Shown here: positions 1 to 8,935 of the stretch, piece after piece
Layout: each line of letters begins with the position of its first letter
How positions within the stretch are numbered: position 1 is the stretch's first letter
NCBI RefSeq assembly: GCF_001440395.1
Contig: NZ_LLXZ01000141.1
Location: 3,495 to 67,494, forward strand
Source: Bradyrhizobium jicamae
Lineage (GTDB): Bacteria; Pseudomonadota; Alphaproteobacteria; Rhizobiales; Xanthobacteraceae
Direction of reading: 5' to 3'
DNA length: 64,000 nucleotides
Made by a program: the position numbers and the translations under genes
The notes under the pieces: model-generated
The model's database searches: none
What the model saw: only the letters and a program-made list of their open reading frames with translations
What the model was told of the DNA's origin: nothing

Positions 1-12
1 AGAAGCCGCGCC

Positions 13-522
13 TCACACCCGCTTCATCGATACCGAAATTTTGGGGCCGTTCTTGATGGTCTGATAGACCACGCAATAACGCTCCGTCAGCTTCAGCAGC
101 AGATCGAGCTTGTCCTGCGGCGCGTCGGTTCCGACTTCGAAGCGCAGGCGGATTTCTTCGAACCCGACGGGGGCTTCCTTGTCGACGCCGAGCGTGCCGC
201 GAAAATCGAGGTCACCTTCGGCGATGACGATGCCGGTCTTGAGCGGCACTTCGACGGCAGTGGCAACCGATTTCAGCGTGACGCCGGCGCAAGCCACCAG
301 CGCTTCCAGCAGCATGTCGCCGGAGCACAGCTCAAGGCCAGAGCCGCCGGTGGCGGGATGGAGCCCGGCGACCGCCAGCGCGCGGCCGGTCTCGACCTTG
401 CAGGCGATGCCTTCATTGTCGATCGAGCCTTTGGCTTTCAGGGTAATGACGGCGGCGGAGGGATCGGACTTGTAGCGTTCCTTGATCGGGGCCTGCATCG
501 CGCGGAGTTCGGCGGCATCCAT
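13..522 (-). CDS. OsmC/Ohr-family protein (possible peroxiredoxin)
   Basis: A 169-residue protein of the OsmC/Ohr fold, whose members reduce organic peroxides through two cysteines. C78 (in VACAG, start of the long helix) and C150 (in ERYC) sit where the family carries its peroxidatic and resolving cysteines; C41 and C66 are extra. The start at 522 is chosen over an upstream ATG at 588 because GGGAG lies about 6 nt before it. It begins 57 nt downstream of the ABC ATPase on the same strand, so it probably ends that operon and may protect cells during sulfur-compound catabolism. The family assignment is firm; the substrate is inferred. Confidence 0.85.
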   Translation of the reverse strand: MDAAELRAMQAPIKERYKSDPSAAVITLKAKGSIDNEGIACKVETGRALAVAGLHPATGGSGLELCSGDMLLEALVACAGVTLKSVATAVEVPLKTGIVIAEGDLDFRGTLGVDKEAPVGFEEIRLRFEVGTDAPQDKLDLLLKLTERYCVVYQTIKNGPKISVSMKRV

Positions 523-578
523 CTTGTTCTCCCGGATTTTCGTTGGCCTGCCGGATTTAGTGCGAAACTGCGCCGATG

Positions 579-1364
579 TCACCACCACATCGCTTCGCCG
601 GCCATCGATTTTGGATCAGCGTCGGGGATGTTGCGGTCGAGCGAGCGATCGAGTGCGGTCAGCACATGGCGCTTGAAGTTCTCGAACAGGGGCGAGGCGC
701 GGTCGCGCGGCCGCGCCAGATTGACATTGATCACCTCGAACAGCCGGCCCGGCCGCGGCCGCATCACCAGCACGCGATCCGCCAGCACCACGGCCTCGTC
801 GACGTCATGCGTCACCAGGATCAGCGTCGGCCGCGTGTCCTTCCAGAGGTCGAGCAGATGGTCCTGCAGGTCGCGCCGCGTGAAGGCGTCGAGCGCGGAG
901 AACGGCTCATCCAGCAGCAGCACTTCCGGCTGCGGCACCAGCGCACGCGCAATCGCCACCCGCTGCGCCTGCCCGCCGGAGAGTTCGCGCGGCCAGGCCT
1001 TGGCCTTGTCGGCAAGGCCGACCCGCGTCAGCGCGCGATCCACCTTCTCGCGCCTGATATCGGCCGGCAGATCCGACAAGCCGAAGCCGATATTGTCGGC
1101 GACGCTGAGCCAGGGCAGCAGTCGCGGCTCCTGAAAGATGATTCCGATTTTTGCATGCGGCGCCGTGATCGCGGCGTCGTCGAGCGTCACCGTGCCCGTA
1201 CTGGCGCGGTCGAGGCCGGCGATGGCGCGCAGCAGCGTTGATTTTCCGCAGCCGGAGCCGCCGATGATGGCGACGATCTCGCCGGGCTTGATCCTGGCGG
1301 AGAAGCGCTCCAGCGCGTGGACGCCGTTGGGATAGGTTTTGCCGACCCGGTCGAGCGCGAGCAT
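579..1364 (-). CDS. ssuB: Sulfonate/nitrate-type ABC transporter ATPase (SsuB/TauB family)
   Basis: A 261-residue nucleotide-binding subunit of an importer for small sulfonate- or nitrate-like anions. Walker A GGSGCGKST lies at residues 35-43, signature LSGGQ near 127, Walker B VLLLDEP near 150, and the switch His in LVTHDVDEA. Its ATG overlaps the permease stop by one base (TGATG), which implies translational coupling. A longer reading frame extends upstream across the permease gene but has no family similarity there. The exact substrate (aliphatic sulfonate, taurine or other) cannot be told from the ATPase; the symbol reflects the nearest family. Confidence 0.88.
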   Translation of the reverse strand: MLALDRVGKTYPNGVHALERFSARIKPGEIVAIIGGSGCGKSTLLRAIAGLDRASTGTVTLDDAAITAPHAKIGIIFQEPRLLPWLSVADNIGFGLSDLPADIRREKVDRALTRVGLADKAKAWPRELSGGQAQRVAIARALVPQPEVLLLDEPFSALDAFTRRDLQDHLLDLWKDTRPTLILVTHDVDEAVVLADRVLVMRPRPGRLFEVINVNLARPRDRASPLFENFKRHVLTALDRSLDRNIPDADPKSMAGEAMWW

Positions 1365-2218
1365 CAGGCGGCTCCACTTTGGCGGCCGAACGCATCCTGC
1401 CAGCGCAATAGCGGCGCGGTGGCAACTTCGATCAGCCAGTCGGTGGTCTTGCCGAGGATCGCAAAGATCACGATCGCCGCCACGATCTGCGCCGGCTTGC
1501 CGAGCTGCTGACCGTCGATCAGGAGATAGCCGAGCCCTTCGGAGGCGCCCATGAATTCGGCGGCGACGACGAACATCCAGCCCAAACCAAGGCCGACGCG
1601 CAGCGCGACGACATAGGCGGGCAGCACTGCGGGCAACAGGATGCGGCGGATCATCGCCGGGCCCGAGAGGCGGAAGATGCGGCCGACCTCGACGATCTTG
1701 CGATCGACGGCGAGAATCGCACCCATCACGCCGAGATAGACCGGGAAGAACACGCCGACCGCGATCAGCGCGATCTTGGAGGTCTCGAAAATGCCGAGCC
1801 ACAGGATGAACAGCGGCACCCAGGCGATCGAGGGAATCGCGCGGAGCGCCTGCACGGTCGGATCGAGCAACTGCCGCGCCAGGCCCCAGTAGCCGGATAT
1901 GGCGCCGAGGACGGTTCCAGCGACGACGCCGAGGCCGAAGCCCGCGGCAACGCGCGACACGGTCGCCGTGATATGGCGCGTCAGCTCGCCGCTCTTCGCC
2001 AGTTCCATGACGGTGGCGAAGATCTTCGTCGGCGGCGGCACGAGGCGGCCGTTGGAATAGCCAAGCCAGACCCAGAGCTCCCAGAACAGCGCGAGGCCGA
2101 GGGGCAGCAGCAGGCCGAGCGCCGGACGCGCGTAACGGCGCAGGCGAGCGGAGGCTGGCGGTGCGGCGATCGCGTCAGCGCGTTCGCGGGTCACGTGGAG
2201 TTCAGCAGACATAGTCAT
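1364..2218 (-). CDS. ssuC: Sulfonate/nitrate-type ABC transporter permease (SsuC/TauC family)
   Basis: Inner-membrane permease of about 284 residues with six predicted transmembrane segments of the BPD_transp_1 type. The coupling loop reads EVGRIFRLSG followed by MIRRILLPAVLP, matching the EAA-loop region that docks on the ATPase. The start is placed at 2218 (MTMSAEL); an ATG two codons later is equally possible, and the upstream extension runs into a repeat element and is not protein-like. It lies between the binding protein and ATPase genes on the same strand, about 200 nt from the former, with a palindromic mosaic repeat in the gap. Confidence 0.87.
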   Translation of the reverse strand: MTMSAELHVTRERADAIAAPPASARLRRYARPALGLLLPLGLALFWELWVWLGYSNGRLVPPPTKIFATVMELAKSGELTRHITATVSRVAAGFGLGVVAGTVLGAISGYWGLARQLLDPTVQALRAIPSIAWVPLFILWLGIFETSKIALIAVGVFFPVYLGVMGAILAVDRKIVEVGRIFRLSGPAMIRRILLPAVLPAYVVALRVGLGLGWMFVVAAEFMGASEGLGYLLIDGQQLGKPAQIVAAIVIFAILGKTTDWLIEVATAPLLRWQDAFGRQSGAA

Positions 2219-2250
2219 AGCAAGAACGCGTCTCGCAGAGGAATGCAACA

Positions 2251-2414
2251 TCCTCCCCTGGAGGGGGAGGATCGGTTCGCATGAAATGCGAACCGAGGTG
2301 GGGTGACGGTCTCTCCACGTCCAGCAGCGCCCGGGTGGAGAGACTGTCACCCCGCCCCGTCTCGCATTTCGCTGCGCTCATGCGAGCCGACCCGCCCCCT
2401 CAAGGGGCGGGTAA
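2251..2414. repeat. Nested-palindrome mosaic repeat, copy 1
   Basis: An intergenic element of about 165 bp made of stacked inverted repeats: a short CTCCCC/GGGGAG hairpin, GGTTCGCAT/ATGCGAACC, then GTGGGGTGACGGTCTCTCC pairing with GGAGAGACTGTCACCCC, and a terminal CCCGCCCC/GGGGCGGG stem. The same element occurs in opposite orientation at 14720-14912. It lies between the binding protein and permease genes of one operon, so it is probably transcribed and could set their stoichiometry. It resembles RIME-type rhizobial mosaic elements in layout, but membership was not checked. Confidence 0.8.
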
Positions 2415-2422
2415 GCAAAGGA

Positions 2423-3397
2423 TCAATTCGTCGGCAGCGGGACCTGGTCGTCGATCAGCGCGTCCAGCGTTGCCTTCACGTCGACCTTGGCGTCGACGAC
2501 GCCGGCCTCCTGCAAAGCGAGGCCCGCGGCGAGGATGGACTCACGCTGCGGGGTGCCAATCCGGCTGTGGGTCAGTTCGGTGCGCTCCTTGAGCTGCTTG
2601 TCGACGACCGCCTCCGGCAGCTTGGTCACGCCGATGAAGGTCTTCTTCAGGTCGTCGTAATTGGCCAGCGCATATTTGCGCGCCTCCTCGTACACGGCGA
2701 GCACGCGGCGGACGGTGTCGGGATGGTCCTTCAGGAACTGCTCGCGCACATTGAGGATGCCCCAGGTATTGGCGTCGGCCTTGCGGAAGAACAGTTTGGC
2801 GCCCTCCTCGACTTCGGCCTGCGCCATCATCGGGTCGAGACCGGCCCAGGCATCGACGTCGCCGCGGATCAGCGCGGTCTTGCCGTCGGCGTGCTGCAGC
2901 AGCACCGGGGTAATGTCCTTTTCCGTCAGCCCCGCGCCGAGCAGCGCGCGCACCAGGAAGATGTGCGGATCGGTGCCGCGCGTCACCGCGACACGCTTAC
3001 CCTTGAGGTCGGCAACGCTGGCGATCTTGGAATCCTTCCCCGTCACCAGCGCCGTCCATTCGGGGCGCGAATAGACGTAGATCGACTTGATCGGGTTGCC
3101 GTTGATCTTGGCGACCAGCGCCGCGGAGCCCGCGGTCGAGCCGAAATCGATCGAGCCGGCGTTGAGGAATTCGAGCGCCTTGTTGGAACCGGCCGACTGC
3201 ACCCAGACGATGCTGATGCCGTCCTTGGCGAACTCCTTCTCCAGCAATCCCTTCTGCTTGAGGATCATCGACACCGGATTGTAGGTCGCCCAGTCGATGC
3301 GAATCTCCTTGAGCTGGTCGGCGGCAAAGGCCGCGCCGGGCAGCAAGGTCGATAGCGCGATGACCGTAGCCACTGCGCGCCGTGAAATCCTGAGCAT
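2423..3397 (-). CDS. ssuA: Sulfonate/nitrate-type ABC transporter substrate-binding protein (SsuA/TauA family)
   Basis: A 324-residue periplasmic binding protein. The start at 3397 has AGGGGAG 7 nt upstream and begins a clean signal peptide (MLRISRRAV, hydrophobic core, cleavage after AAFA). The mature part begins with a lobe-1 strand, IRIDWATYNPVS, and contains the family turn GSIDFGSTAGSAA and the hinge KGKRVAVTRGT typical of the aliphatic sulfonate/NMT1-like family. It is first in an operon with the permease and ATPase. It is divergent from glnD across 194 nt of AT-richer DNA that should hold both promoters. Substrate is inferred from the family only. Confidence 0.88.
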   Translation of the reverse strand: MLRISRRAVATVIALSTLLPGAAFAADQLKEIRIDWATYNPVSMILKQKGLLEKEFAKDGISIVWVQSAGSNKALEFLNAGSIDFGSTAGSAALVAKINGNPIKSIYVYSRPEWTALVTGKDSKIASVADLKGKRVAVTRGTDPHIFLVRALLGAGLTEKDITPVLLQHADGKTALIRGDVDAWAGLDPMMAQAEVEEGAKLFFRKADANTWGILNVREQFLKDHPDTVRRVLAVYEEARKYALANYDDLKKTFIGVTKLPEAVVDKQLKERTELTHSRIGTPQRESILAAGLALQEAGVVDAKVDVKATLDALIDDQVPLPTN

Positions 3398-3591
3398 GGT
3401 CGCTCTCCCCTGAGGCACTGAAAAACATCATTTATCTTCAATAAGTTAGATTGCGACGCAACGAGAAAATACATACCGTCAATGCGACGGCGCAAGCATA
3501 GCTTTGCCCAAGCGGCTCGGAATCCAGCATAGAATTGCCCTCGCCTTACAAACATCCGTGACAGGCTCTGCGCCGTCCGATATCGGGATAG

Positions 3592-6390
3592 ATGATGGAC
3601 AGCGTCGTGACTGAAGACCGCCCCGGGGCGGATGACCGTTTCGATACCGCGCGGGTCACCGCGGCGGTCGATGCCCTCGCCGAGAAACACGCCGGCCGCG
3701 AGGACGTGTTTCGCTCGGCGCTGGCGCAACTCCTGAAGGCCGAGATGATCGCGGCGCGTGCCACCGCGCAGGCCGTGCTGCTGAAGGACCGCCATGGCCG
3801 CCGCTGCGCCGAGCGGCTGTGCTTCATGCAGGACGAAATCATCCGCATCCTCTACTCGGCTGCCACGCGGCATCTCTATCGCTCGCATGTGCCGTCCGGC
3901 GCCGAGCGCATGGCTGTGGTCGCCACCGGCGGTTACGGCCGCGGCCTGATGGCGCCGGAATCCGACATCGATCTGTTGTTCATCCTGCCCTACAAGCAGA
4001 CCGCCTGGGGCGAGCAGGTCGCGGAAGCCATTCTGTATTGCCTGTGGGACATGGGATTGAAGGTCGGCCACGCCACGCGCTCGGTCGACGAATGTATCCG
4101 CCAGGCGCGCGGCGACATGACGATCCGCACCGCGATCCTGGAGACGCGCTTTCTGACCGGCGACCAGCCGCTCTATGACGAACTGGTCGCGCGGTTCGAC
4201 AAGGACGTCGTGCAGGGCACGGCTTCCGAATTCGTCACCGCCAAACTCGCCGAGCGCGAAGAACGCCATCGCCGCGCCGGGCAGTCGCGCTATCTGGTCG
4301 AGCCCAACGTCAAGGACGGCAAGGGAGGCCTGCGCGACCTGCACACCCTGTTCTGGATCGCCAAATACGTCTATCGCGTGCGCGAGACCGACGAGCTGGT
4401 CGAACGCGGCGTGTTCGACGCACAGGAGTACCGCACCTTCCGCCGCTGCGCCGATTTCCTGTGGTCGGTGCGCTGCAATCTGCATTTCGTCTCGGGGCGC
4501 GCCGAGGAGCGGCTGTCGTTCGACATGCAGCGCGAGATCGCGGTGAGGCTAGGCTACACATCCCATCCCGGCATGCAGGATGTCGAACGCTTCATGAGGC
4601 ACTACTTCCTGGTCGCCAAGGACGTCGGCGACCTCACCGCGATCCTGTGCGCCAAGCTGGAAGACGAGCAGGCCAAGCCCGCGCCGGTCCTGAGCCGCAT
4701 GGTGGCGCGGCTGCGGCCGGGCACCAAGCGGCGGCGGGTGCCCGACAGCGACGACTTCATCATCGACAACAACCGCATCAACCTCGCCGCGCCCGACGTC
4801 TTCAAGCACGACCCGGTCAATTTGATCCGGATCTTCCATCTGGCGCAGAAGAACAATCTCGCCTTCCACCCCGACGCGATGCGCACGGTGACGCGCTCGC
4901 TGAAACTGGTGAACACCCAGCTTCGGGAGAGCCCGGAAGCCAACCGTCTCTTCATGGAGATCCTGACCTCGAACGATGCCGAGACGGTGCTGCGGCGGAT
5001 GAACGAGACCGGTGTGCTCGGTCACTTCATCCGCGCCTTCGGCAAGATCGTGTCGATGATGCAATTCAACATGTACCACCATTATACGGTGGACGAGCAT
5101 CTGCTCCGCTGCATCGGCTTTCTCCAGGAAATCGAGCGCGGCGGCAACGACGAGTTCACGGTCGCAAGCGACCTGTTCCGCAAGATTCAGCCCGAGCATC
5201 GCGCGGTGATCTATATCGCGACGCTGTTGCACGACGTCGCCAAGGGACGCCCGGAGGATCATTCGATCGCGGGCGCCAGGGTGGCGCGGCGCTTGTGCCC
5301 GCGGCTCGGCTTTTCCGCCGCCGACACCGAGCTCGTGGCCTGGCTGATCGAAGAACACCTGACGATGTCGACGGTGGCGCAGTCGCGCGACCTCTCCGAC
5401 CGCAAGACGATCGAGAATTTTGCAGCGGTCGTGCAATCCGTCGAGCAGATGAAGCTGCTGACCATCCTGACCACCGCCGACATCAGGGGCGTCGGCCCCG
5501 GCGTGTGGAACGGCTGGAAGGCTCAGCTCCTGCGCACGCTGTATTACGAAACCGAGCCGGTGCTGACCGGTGGCTTCTCGGAAGTGAACCGCGCGCAGCG
5601 CATCGCCGTGGCGCAGTCGGAATTCCGCGCCGCGTTCACCGAGTGGCCGGAAGCGGAACTCAACGCCTATATCGCCCGGCATTACCCGGCCTACTGGCTC
5701 AAGGTCGATTTGCCGCGAAAAATCCGCCAGGCGCGCTTCATCCGCGCCAGCGAACAGGCCGGGCATCAGCTCGCGATCAATGTCGGCTTCGACGAGGCGC
5801 GCGGCGTCACCGAACTGACGATCCTCGCAACCGACCATCCGTGGCTGTTGTCGATCATCGCAGGCGCCTGCGCCTCCGCCGGCGCCAACATCGTCGACGC
5901 GCAGATCTACACGACGACCGACGGCCGCGCGCTCGACACCATCGCGATATCGAGAGAATACGACCGCGACGAGGACGAGGGACGGCGCGCAACCCGCATC
6001 GGCGAAATGATCGAGCACGTGCTCGAAGGCAAATTGCGGCTGCCCGAGGTGGTGGCGCGCAAGGCCGCCAATCGCGGCAAGGTGCGCGCCTTCGTGGTCG
6101 AGCCCGAGGTCACCATCAACAACCAATGGTCGGACCGCTACACCGTGATCGAGGTCTCCGGCCTCGACCGACCGGGCCTGCTGTATCAGCTCACCACCGC
6201 GATCTCGAAGCTCAACCTCAACATTGCCTCCGCCCATGTCGCGACCTTCGGCGAACGCGCCCGCGACGTGTTCTACGTCACCGACCTGCTCGGCGCCCAG
6301 ATCACCGCGCCGACCCGGCAAGCCGCGATCAAGAGCGCGCTGATCCACCTGCTATCCAGCGAGGACAACGTCGCCAAGCCGGCGGCGTAG
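3592..6390 (+). CDS. glnD: [Protein-PII] uridylyltransferase/uridylyl-removing enzyme GlnD
   Basis: Bifunctional nitrogen sensor of 932 residues, the normal size for the family. It uridylylates PII at low glutamine and removes UMP at high glutamine, and so controls glutamine synthetase and NtrC signalling. Domains in order: nucleotidyltransferase with GGYGRG and the metal pair ESDIDLLF at about 111-130; PII-uridylyltransferase helical region; HD hydrolase with H547-D548 (LLHDVAKG); two ACT domains starting near 741 and 852 (the second reads SGLDRPGLLYQL). The tandem ATG start is preceded by GGGATAG. It appears monocistronic; a short palindromic repeat follows the stop. Confidence 0.97.
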   Translation: MMDSVVTEDRPGADDRFDTARVTAAVDALAEKHAGREDVFRSALAQLLKAEMIAARATAQAVLLKDRHGRRCAERLCFMQDEIIRILYSAATRHLYRSHVPSGAERMAVVATGGYGRGLMAPESDIDLLFILPYKQTAWGEQVAEAILYCLWDMGLKVGHATRSVDECIRQARGDMTIRTAILETRFLTGDQPLYDELVARFDKDVVQGTASEFVTAKLAEREERHRRAGQSRYLVEPNVKDGKGGLRDLHTLFWIAKYVYRVRETDELVERGVFDAQEYRTFRRCADFLWSVRCNLHFVSGRAEERLSFDMQREIAVRLGYTSHPGMQDVERFMRHYFLVAKDVGDLTAILCAKLEDEQAKPAPVLSRMVARLRPGTKRRRVPDSDDFIIDNNRINLAAPDVFKHDPVNLIRIFHLAQKNNLAFHPDAMRTVTRSLKLVNTQLRESPEANRLFMEILTSNDAETVLRRMNETGVLGHFIRAFGKIVSMMQFNMYHHYTVDEHLLRCIGFLQEIERGGNDEFTVASDLFRKIQPEHRAVIYIATLLHDVAKGRPEDHSIAGARVARRLCPRLGFSAADTELVAWLIEEHLTMSTVAQSRDLSDRKTIENFAAVVQSVEQMKLLTILTTADIRGVGPGVWNGWKAQLLRTLYYETEPVLTGGFSEVNRAQRIAVAQSEFRAAFTEWPEAELNAYIARHYPAYWLKVDLPRKIRQARFIRASEQAGHQLAINVGFDEARGVTELTILATDHPWLLSIIAGACASAGANIVDAQIYTTTDGRALDTIAISREYDRDEDEGRRATRIGEMIEHVLEGKLRLPEVVARKAANRGKVRAFVVEPEVTINNQWSDRYTVIEVSGLDRPGLLYQLTTAISKLNLNIASAHVATFGERARDVFYVTDLLGAQITAPTRQAAIKSALIHLLSSEDNVAKPAA

Positions 6391-6429
6391 TCGCTGTCTC
6401 CGTCATTGCAATGACGCGGCCACAGTCTT

Positions 6430-6505
6430 GTAGGATGGGTGGAGCGAAGCGATACCCATCAATGCCGGTGAACGTGGCGACGGGTTTCGCTTCGCTCCGC
6501 CCAGC
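6430..6505. repeat. Short palindromic intergenic repeat (GTAGGATGGGTGGAGCGAAGCGA type)
   Basis: Left arm TAGGATGGGTGGAGCGAAGC and right arm GGGTTTCGCTTCGCTCCGCCC pair imperfectly around a short loop. The arm sequence belongs to a repeat commonly seen between genes of Bradyrhizobium-like genomes. It lies just after glnD and may act as a transcript-end hairpin. Confidence 0.7.
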
Positions 6506-6746
6506 CTTGAGACTCGAGTGTCGCCAAGCTCGCCGCCACGAAGGCGAGATAATTTGTCTGGGAAACCAGAACACCCAGGTCGAACAGTTCGAGCCAGGCT
6601 TGCCACGGGTCCCCTGCCGGCACGGCAATTGCCCGCTTGCCACCGTTGATCACGGAAGGTCTGAAGCTGCGGCCGGATCTCCGCCGCCTTGCTTCGGGTC
6701 CGATGTCATCGGAGCAAAGGATCAACTGCAGGCGTGGTTTCGGCAT
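6459..6746 (-). CDS. Doubtful small ORF, 95 aa, ending in an intergenic repeat
   Basis: The frame starts MPKPRLQL with GGGGAC about 6 nt upstream and includes a moderately hydrophobic stretch (WLELFDLGVLV). Its last 15 or so residues are encoded by the palindromic repeat, which is typical of spurious or decaying genes. No family was recognised. It could be a degraded gene whose 3' end was replaced by the repeat. Confidence 0.2.
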   Translation of the reverse strand: MPKPRLQLILCSDDIGPEARRRRSGRSFRPSVINGGKRAIAVPAGDPWQAWLELFDLGVLVSQTNYLAFVAASLATLESQGWAERSETRRHVHRH

Positions 6747-7168
6747 GTCAGTCCCCAGAGTTCAGTCGGCAATCCCTGAACGATCGGGTTTGACAACAGC
6801 GACGGTTGCGACCGGCAAGACGTCAGATCGATGGGTTTTCCGCGACACTTTTCCCGCATGGCAATACCGGCGTTTAGCCGCCATCCGGTTCACCAGTCAG
6901 CGTAATCATCGAGAAGGAATGGGCCATTGAACGGAGGTTGATTCCAAACTTTCTTTTCGGTTGACCGGATCATACGGAGGTTTAGTCAGCCTGAGCCGCA
7001 TGCGACGGAAGATCGCGCGTCCGGAGGTGGGGAAGGCACGGGCGAACAGCCGATTTTACCGTTCGCACATTCGAAAAGCTGGTAACATCCAGCCAGTTAG
7101 GAGGGCGACGTTGTCGCCGCTGATGATTGCGAACAGCTAGCGACGCAGCGCCGCTCGGGGATGGCCGA

Positions 7169-8935
7169 GTGTCCGTGCTGATGATGCGTGAGCCGACGAT
7201 AAAGTCCTGGCGCTCGGCCGAGCAATGGCTGCTCGGCAGCATGGCGCTGGCGTTGGGAGTGGTAGCCGGTATCTGGCTGCTACTCGGTCCGACCCCGATG
7301 GCCGCTCCTCATTTCGCTGCTCTCGCGCTGCTGATCGCTGCGCTTGCCGCCTCGTTGATCCTGATGGGCCGGGTGGGCCGCACCCGGCGGCAGATGGAAG
7401 CCATGCTTCAGGGACGAATGAGCGCCGAAGCGCGCGCGACCGAGACGCTGCGCAACAGCGAGGCGCAATGGAAGGAGGTGTTCGAGCACAACCCGGTGAT
7501 GTACTTCATGGTCGATGCGACGGGGACCGTGCTGTCGGTCAACACGTTCGGCGCCGCACAGCTTGGCTACTCCGTCAGCGAATTGCTCGGAAAGTCCGTA
7601 CTGAGGGTCTTTCCTGCCGAAGAGCAGCGCGCCGCCCAGAGCAATGTCGCCGTATGCCTGGAGAACATCGGCCAACCCCACAATTGGGAGATCTGCAAGG
7701 TTCGCAAGGACGGTTCAGCGCTCTGGGTTCGTGAAAACGCCAAGGCCGTGCGGCGGCTGGACGGCCGGTTGATCGTGCTGATTGCGTGCGAGGACATCAC
7801 GGAACGCAAGCAGGCTGAAAATGCGCTGCGGCAGAGTGAAATGTATCTGGCCGAAGCCCAGCGATTGAGCCGCACCGGCAGCTTTGGCTGGCGCATCGCC
7901 AGCGGCGAAGTCATCTGGTCGGAAGAAACATTCAGAATGTTTGGCTACGACAAGGCCCCCTCCATCAAGCATGCCACCATCTTTCAGCGCGTTCATCCGG
8001 ATGATCGCGCGCGCGTGGAGCAGACCATCGACCGAGCGTCCCGGGACGGAAAGGACTTCGCGCACGGGTATCGATTGCTGATGCCCGACGGATCGGTCAA
8101 ACATGTCCACGCCACCGCACGCGCCGTAATGGGTGCGTCGGGCGAGGTGGAATTTGTCGGAGCGGTGACCGATGTCACCGCCCGCAAGCGAGCCGAGATG
8201 GAATTGCATGAAGCGCAGGCGACCCTCGCGCATGTCACGCGCGTGACGGCTCTCGGCGAACTTGCCGCATCGATCGCGCATGAGGTGAACCAGCCGCTCG
8301 CCGCCGTCGTCACCAATGCCGCGGCTTGCCGGCGCTGGCTCGACCGCAAACCTCCCGATCTGAAGGAAGCGCGCGGGACCCTGGAGTCGATCATCAAGGA
8401 CGGCAACCGGGCAGGCGAAGTGATCCAGCGCGTCCGCGCGCTGGTGAACAAGGCTCCCGATCAGAAAGCCGTCCTCAACATCAACGACGTCATCAACGAG
8501 GTCATCAGCCTGGTGCAGCACGAACTGCTGAACCACCGGATATCGTTGCGGCTGGAACTCTCCCCCGCTCTCCCCCTTGCCGTCGCCGATCGGGTCCAGC
8601 TGCAACAGGTCATACTGAACCTGGTTGTCAACGGCATCGAGGCAATGCAGCCGGTCATGGACCGACCGCGGGAACTGGTGATCCGGACATGCCAGGACGA
8701 TCTCGGGCAAATCATGGTAACGGTGAAGGATTGCGGCGTCGGGCTCGCCGCCGAAAATGCCGACCGGCTGTTCGACGCGTTCTTCACCACCAAATCCGGC
8801 GGCATGGGAATGGGCCTGTCGATCTGCCGCTCCATCGTCGGCGCTCACGGCGGACGGCTGTCCGCGTCTGGGAATAGCGGCCCTGGCGCGACATTCCACT
8901 TCACCCTGCCACTGGATCAGGAGGGTACGCCATGA
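7169..8935 (+). CDS. Membrane PAS-domain sensor histidine kinase
   Basis: Sensor kinase that phosphorylates the adjacent FixJ-like regulator. Taking the GTG at 7169 (GGGG 8 nt upstream) it has 588 residues; a TTG at 7127 and ATGs at 7181/7184 are alternatives. Two transmembrane helices lie near the N-terminus, then PAS domain 1 from about residue 97, PAS domain 2 from about 220 (PAS_3-like, GYRLLMPDGSVKH), a HisKA H-box with phospho-acceptor H371 in SIAHEVNQPL, and a HATPase with DCGVGL and GMGMGLSICRSI. No haem-ligand signature of true FixL was evident, so the input signal is unknown. It overlaps the next gene by 4 nt (ATGA). Confidence 0.9.
   Translation: MSVLMMREPTIKSWRSAEQWLLGSMALALGVVAGIWLLLGPTPMAAPHFAALALLIAALAASLILMGRVGRTRRQMEAMLQGRMSAEARATETLRNSEAQWKEVFEHNPVMYFMVDATGTVLSVNTFGAAQLGYSVSELLGKSVLRVFPAEEQRAAQSNVAVCLENIGQPHNWEICKVRKDGSALWVRENAKAVRRLDGRLIVLIACEDITERKQAENALRQSEMYLAEAQRLSRTGSFGWRIASGEVIWSEETFRMFGYDKAPSIKHATIFQRVHPDDRARVEQTIDRASRDGKDFAHGYRLLMPDGSVKHVHATARAVMGASGEVEFVGAVTDVTARKRAEMELHEAQATLAHVTRVTALGELAASIAHEVNQPLAAVVTNAAACRRWLDRKPPDLKEARGTLESIIKDGNRAGEVIQRVRALVNKAPDQKAVLNINDVINEVISLVQHELLNHRISLRLELSPALPLAVADRVQLQQVILNLVVNGIEAMQPVMDRPRELVIRTCQDDLGQIMVTVKDCGVGLAAENADRLFDAFFTTKSGGMGMGLSICRSIVGAHGGRLSASGNSGPGATFHFTLPLDQEGTP

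Larger units (their letters stand above)
6391..7168. other. 778-bp intergenic stretch with little coding support
   Basis: After the repeat at 6430-6505, this stretch holds only a weak minus-strand frame at 6459-6746 and an AT-richer segment (about 6920-7110) leading to the sensor kinase, probably its promoter region. A GGAGGG near 7098 lies too far from any good start to be useful. No RNA gene or terminator was recognised. Confidence 0.5.

Noticed and set aside
4549-6348. Long minus-strand open frame (about 600 codons) inside glnD
   Set aside because: It is exactly antisense to a fully conserved GlnD; high third-position GC suppresses stops on the opposite strand. No family features are seen.
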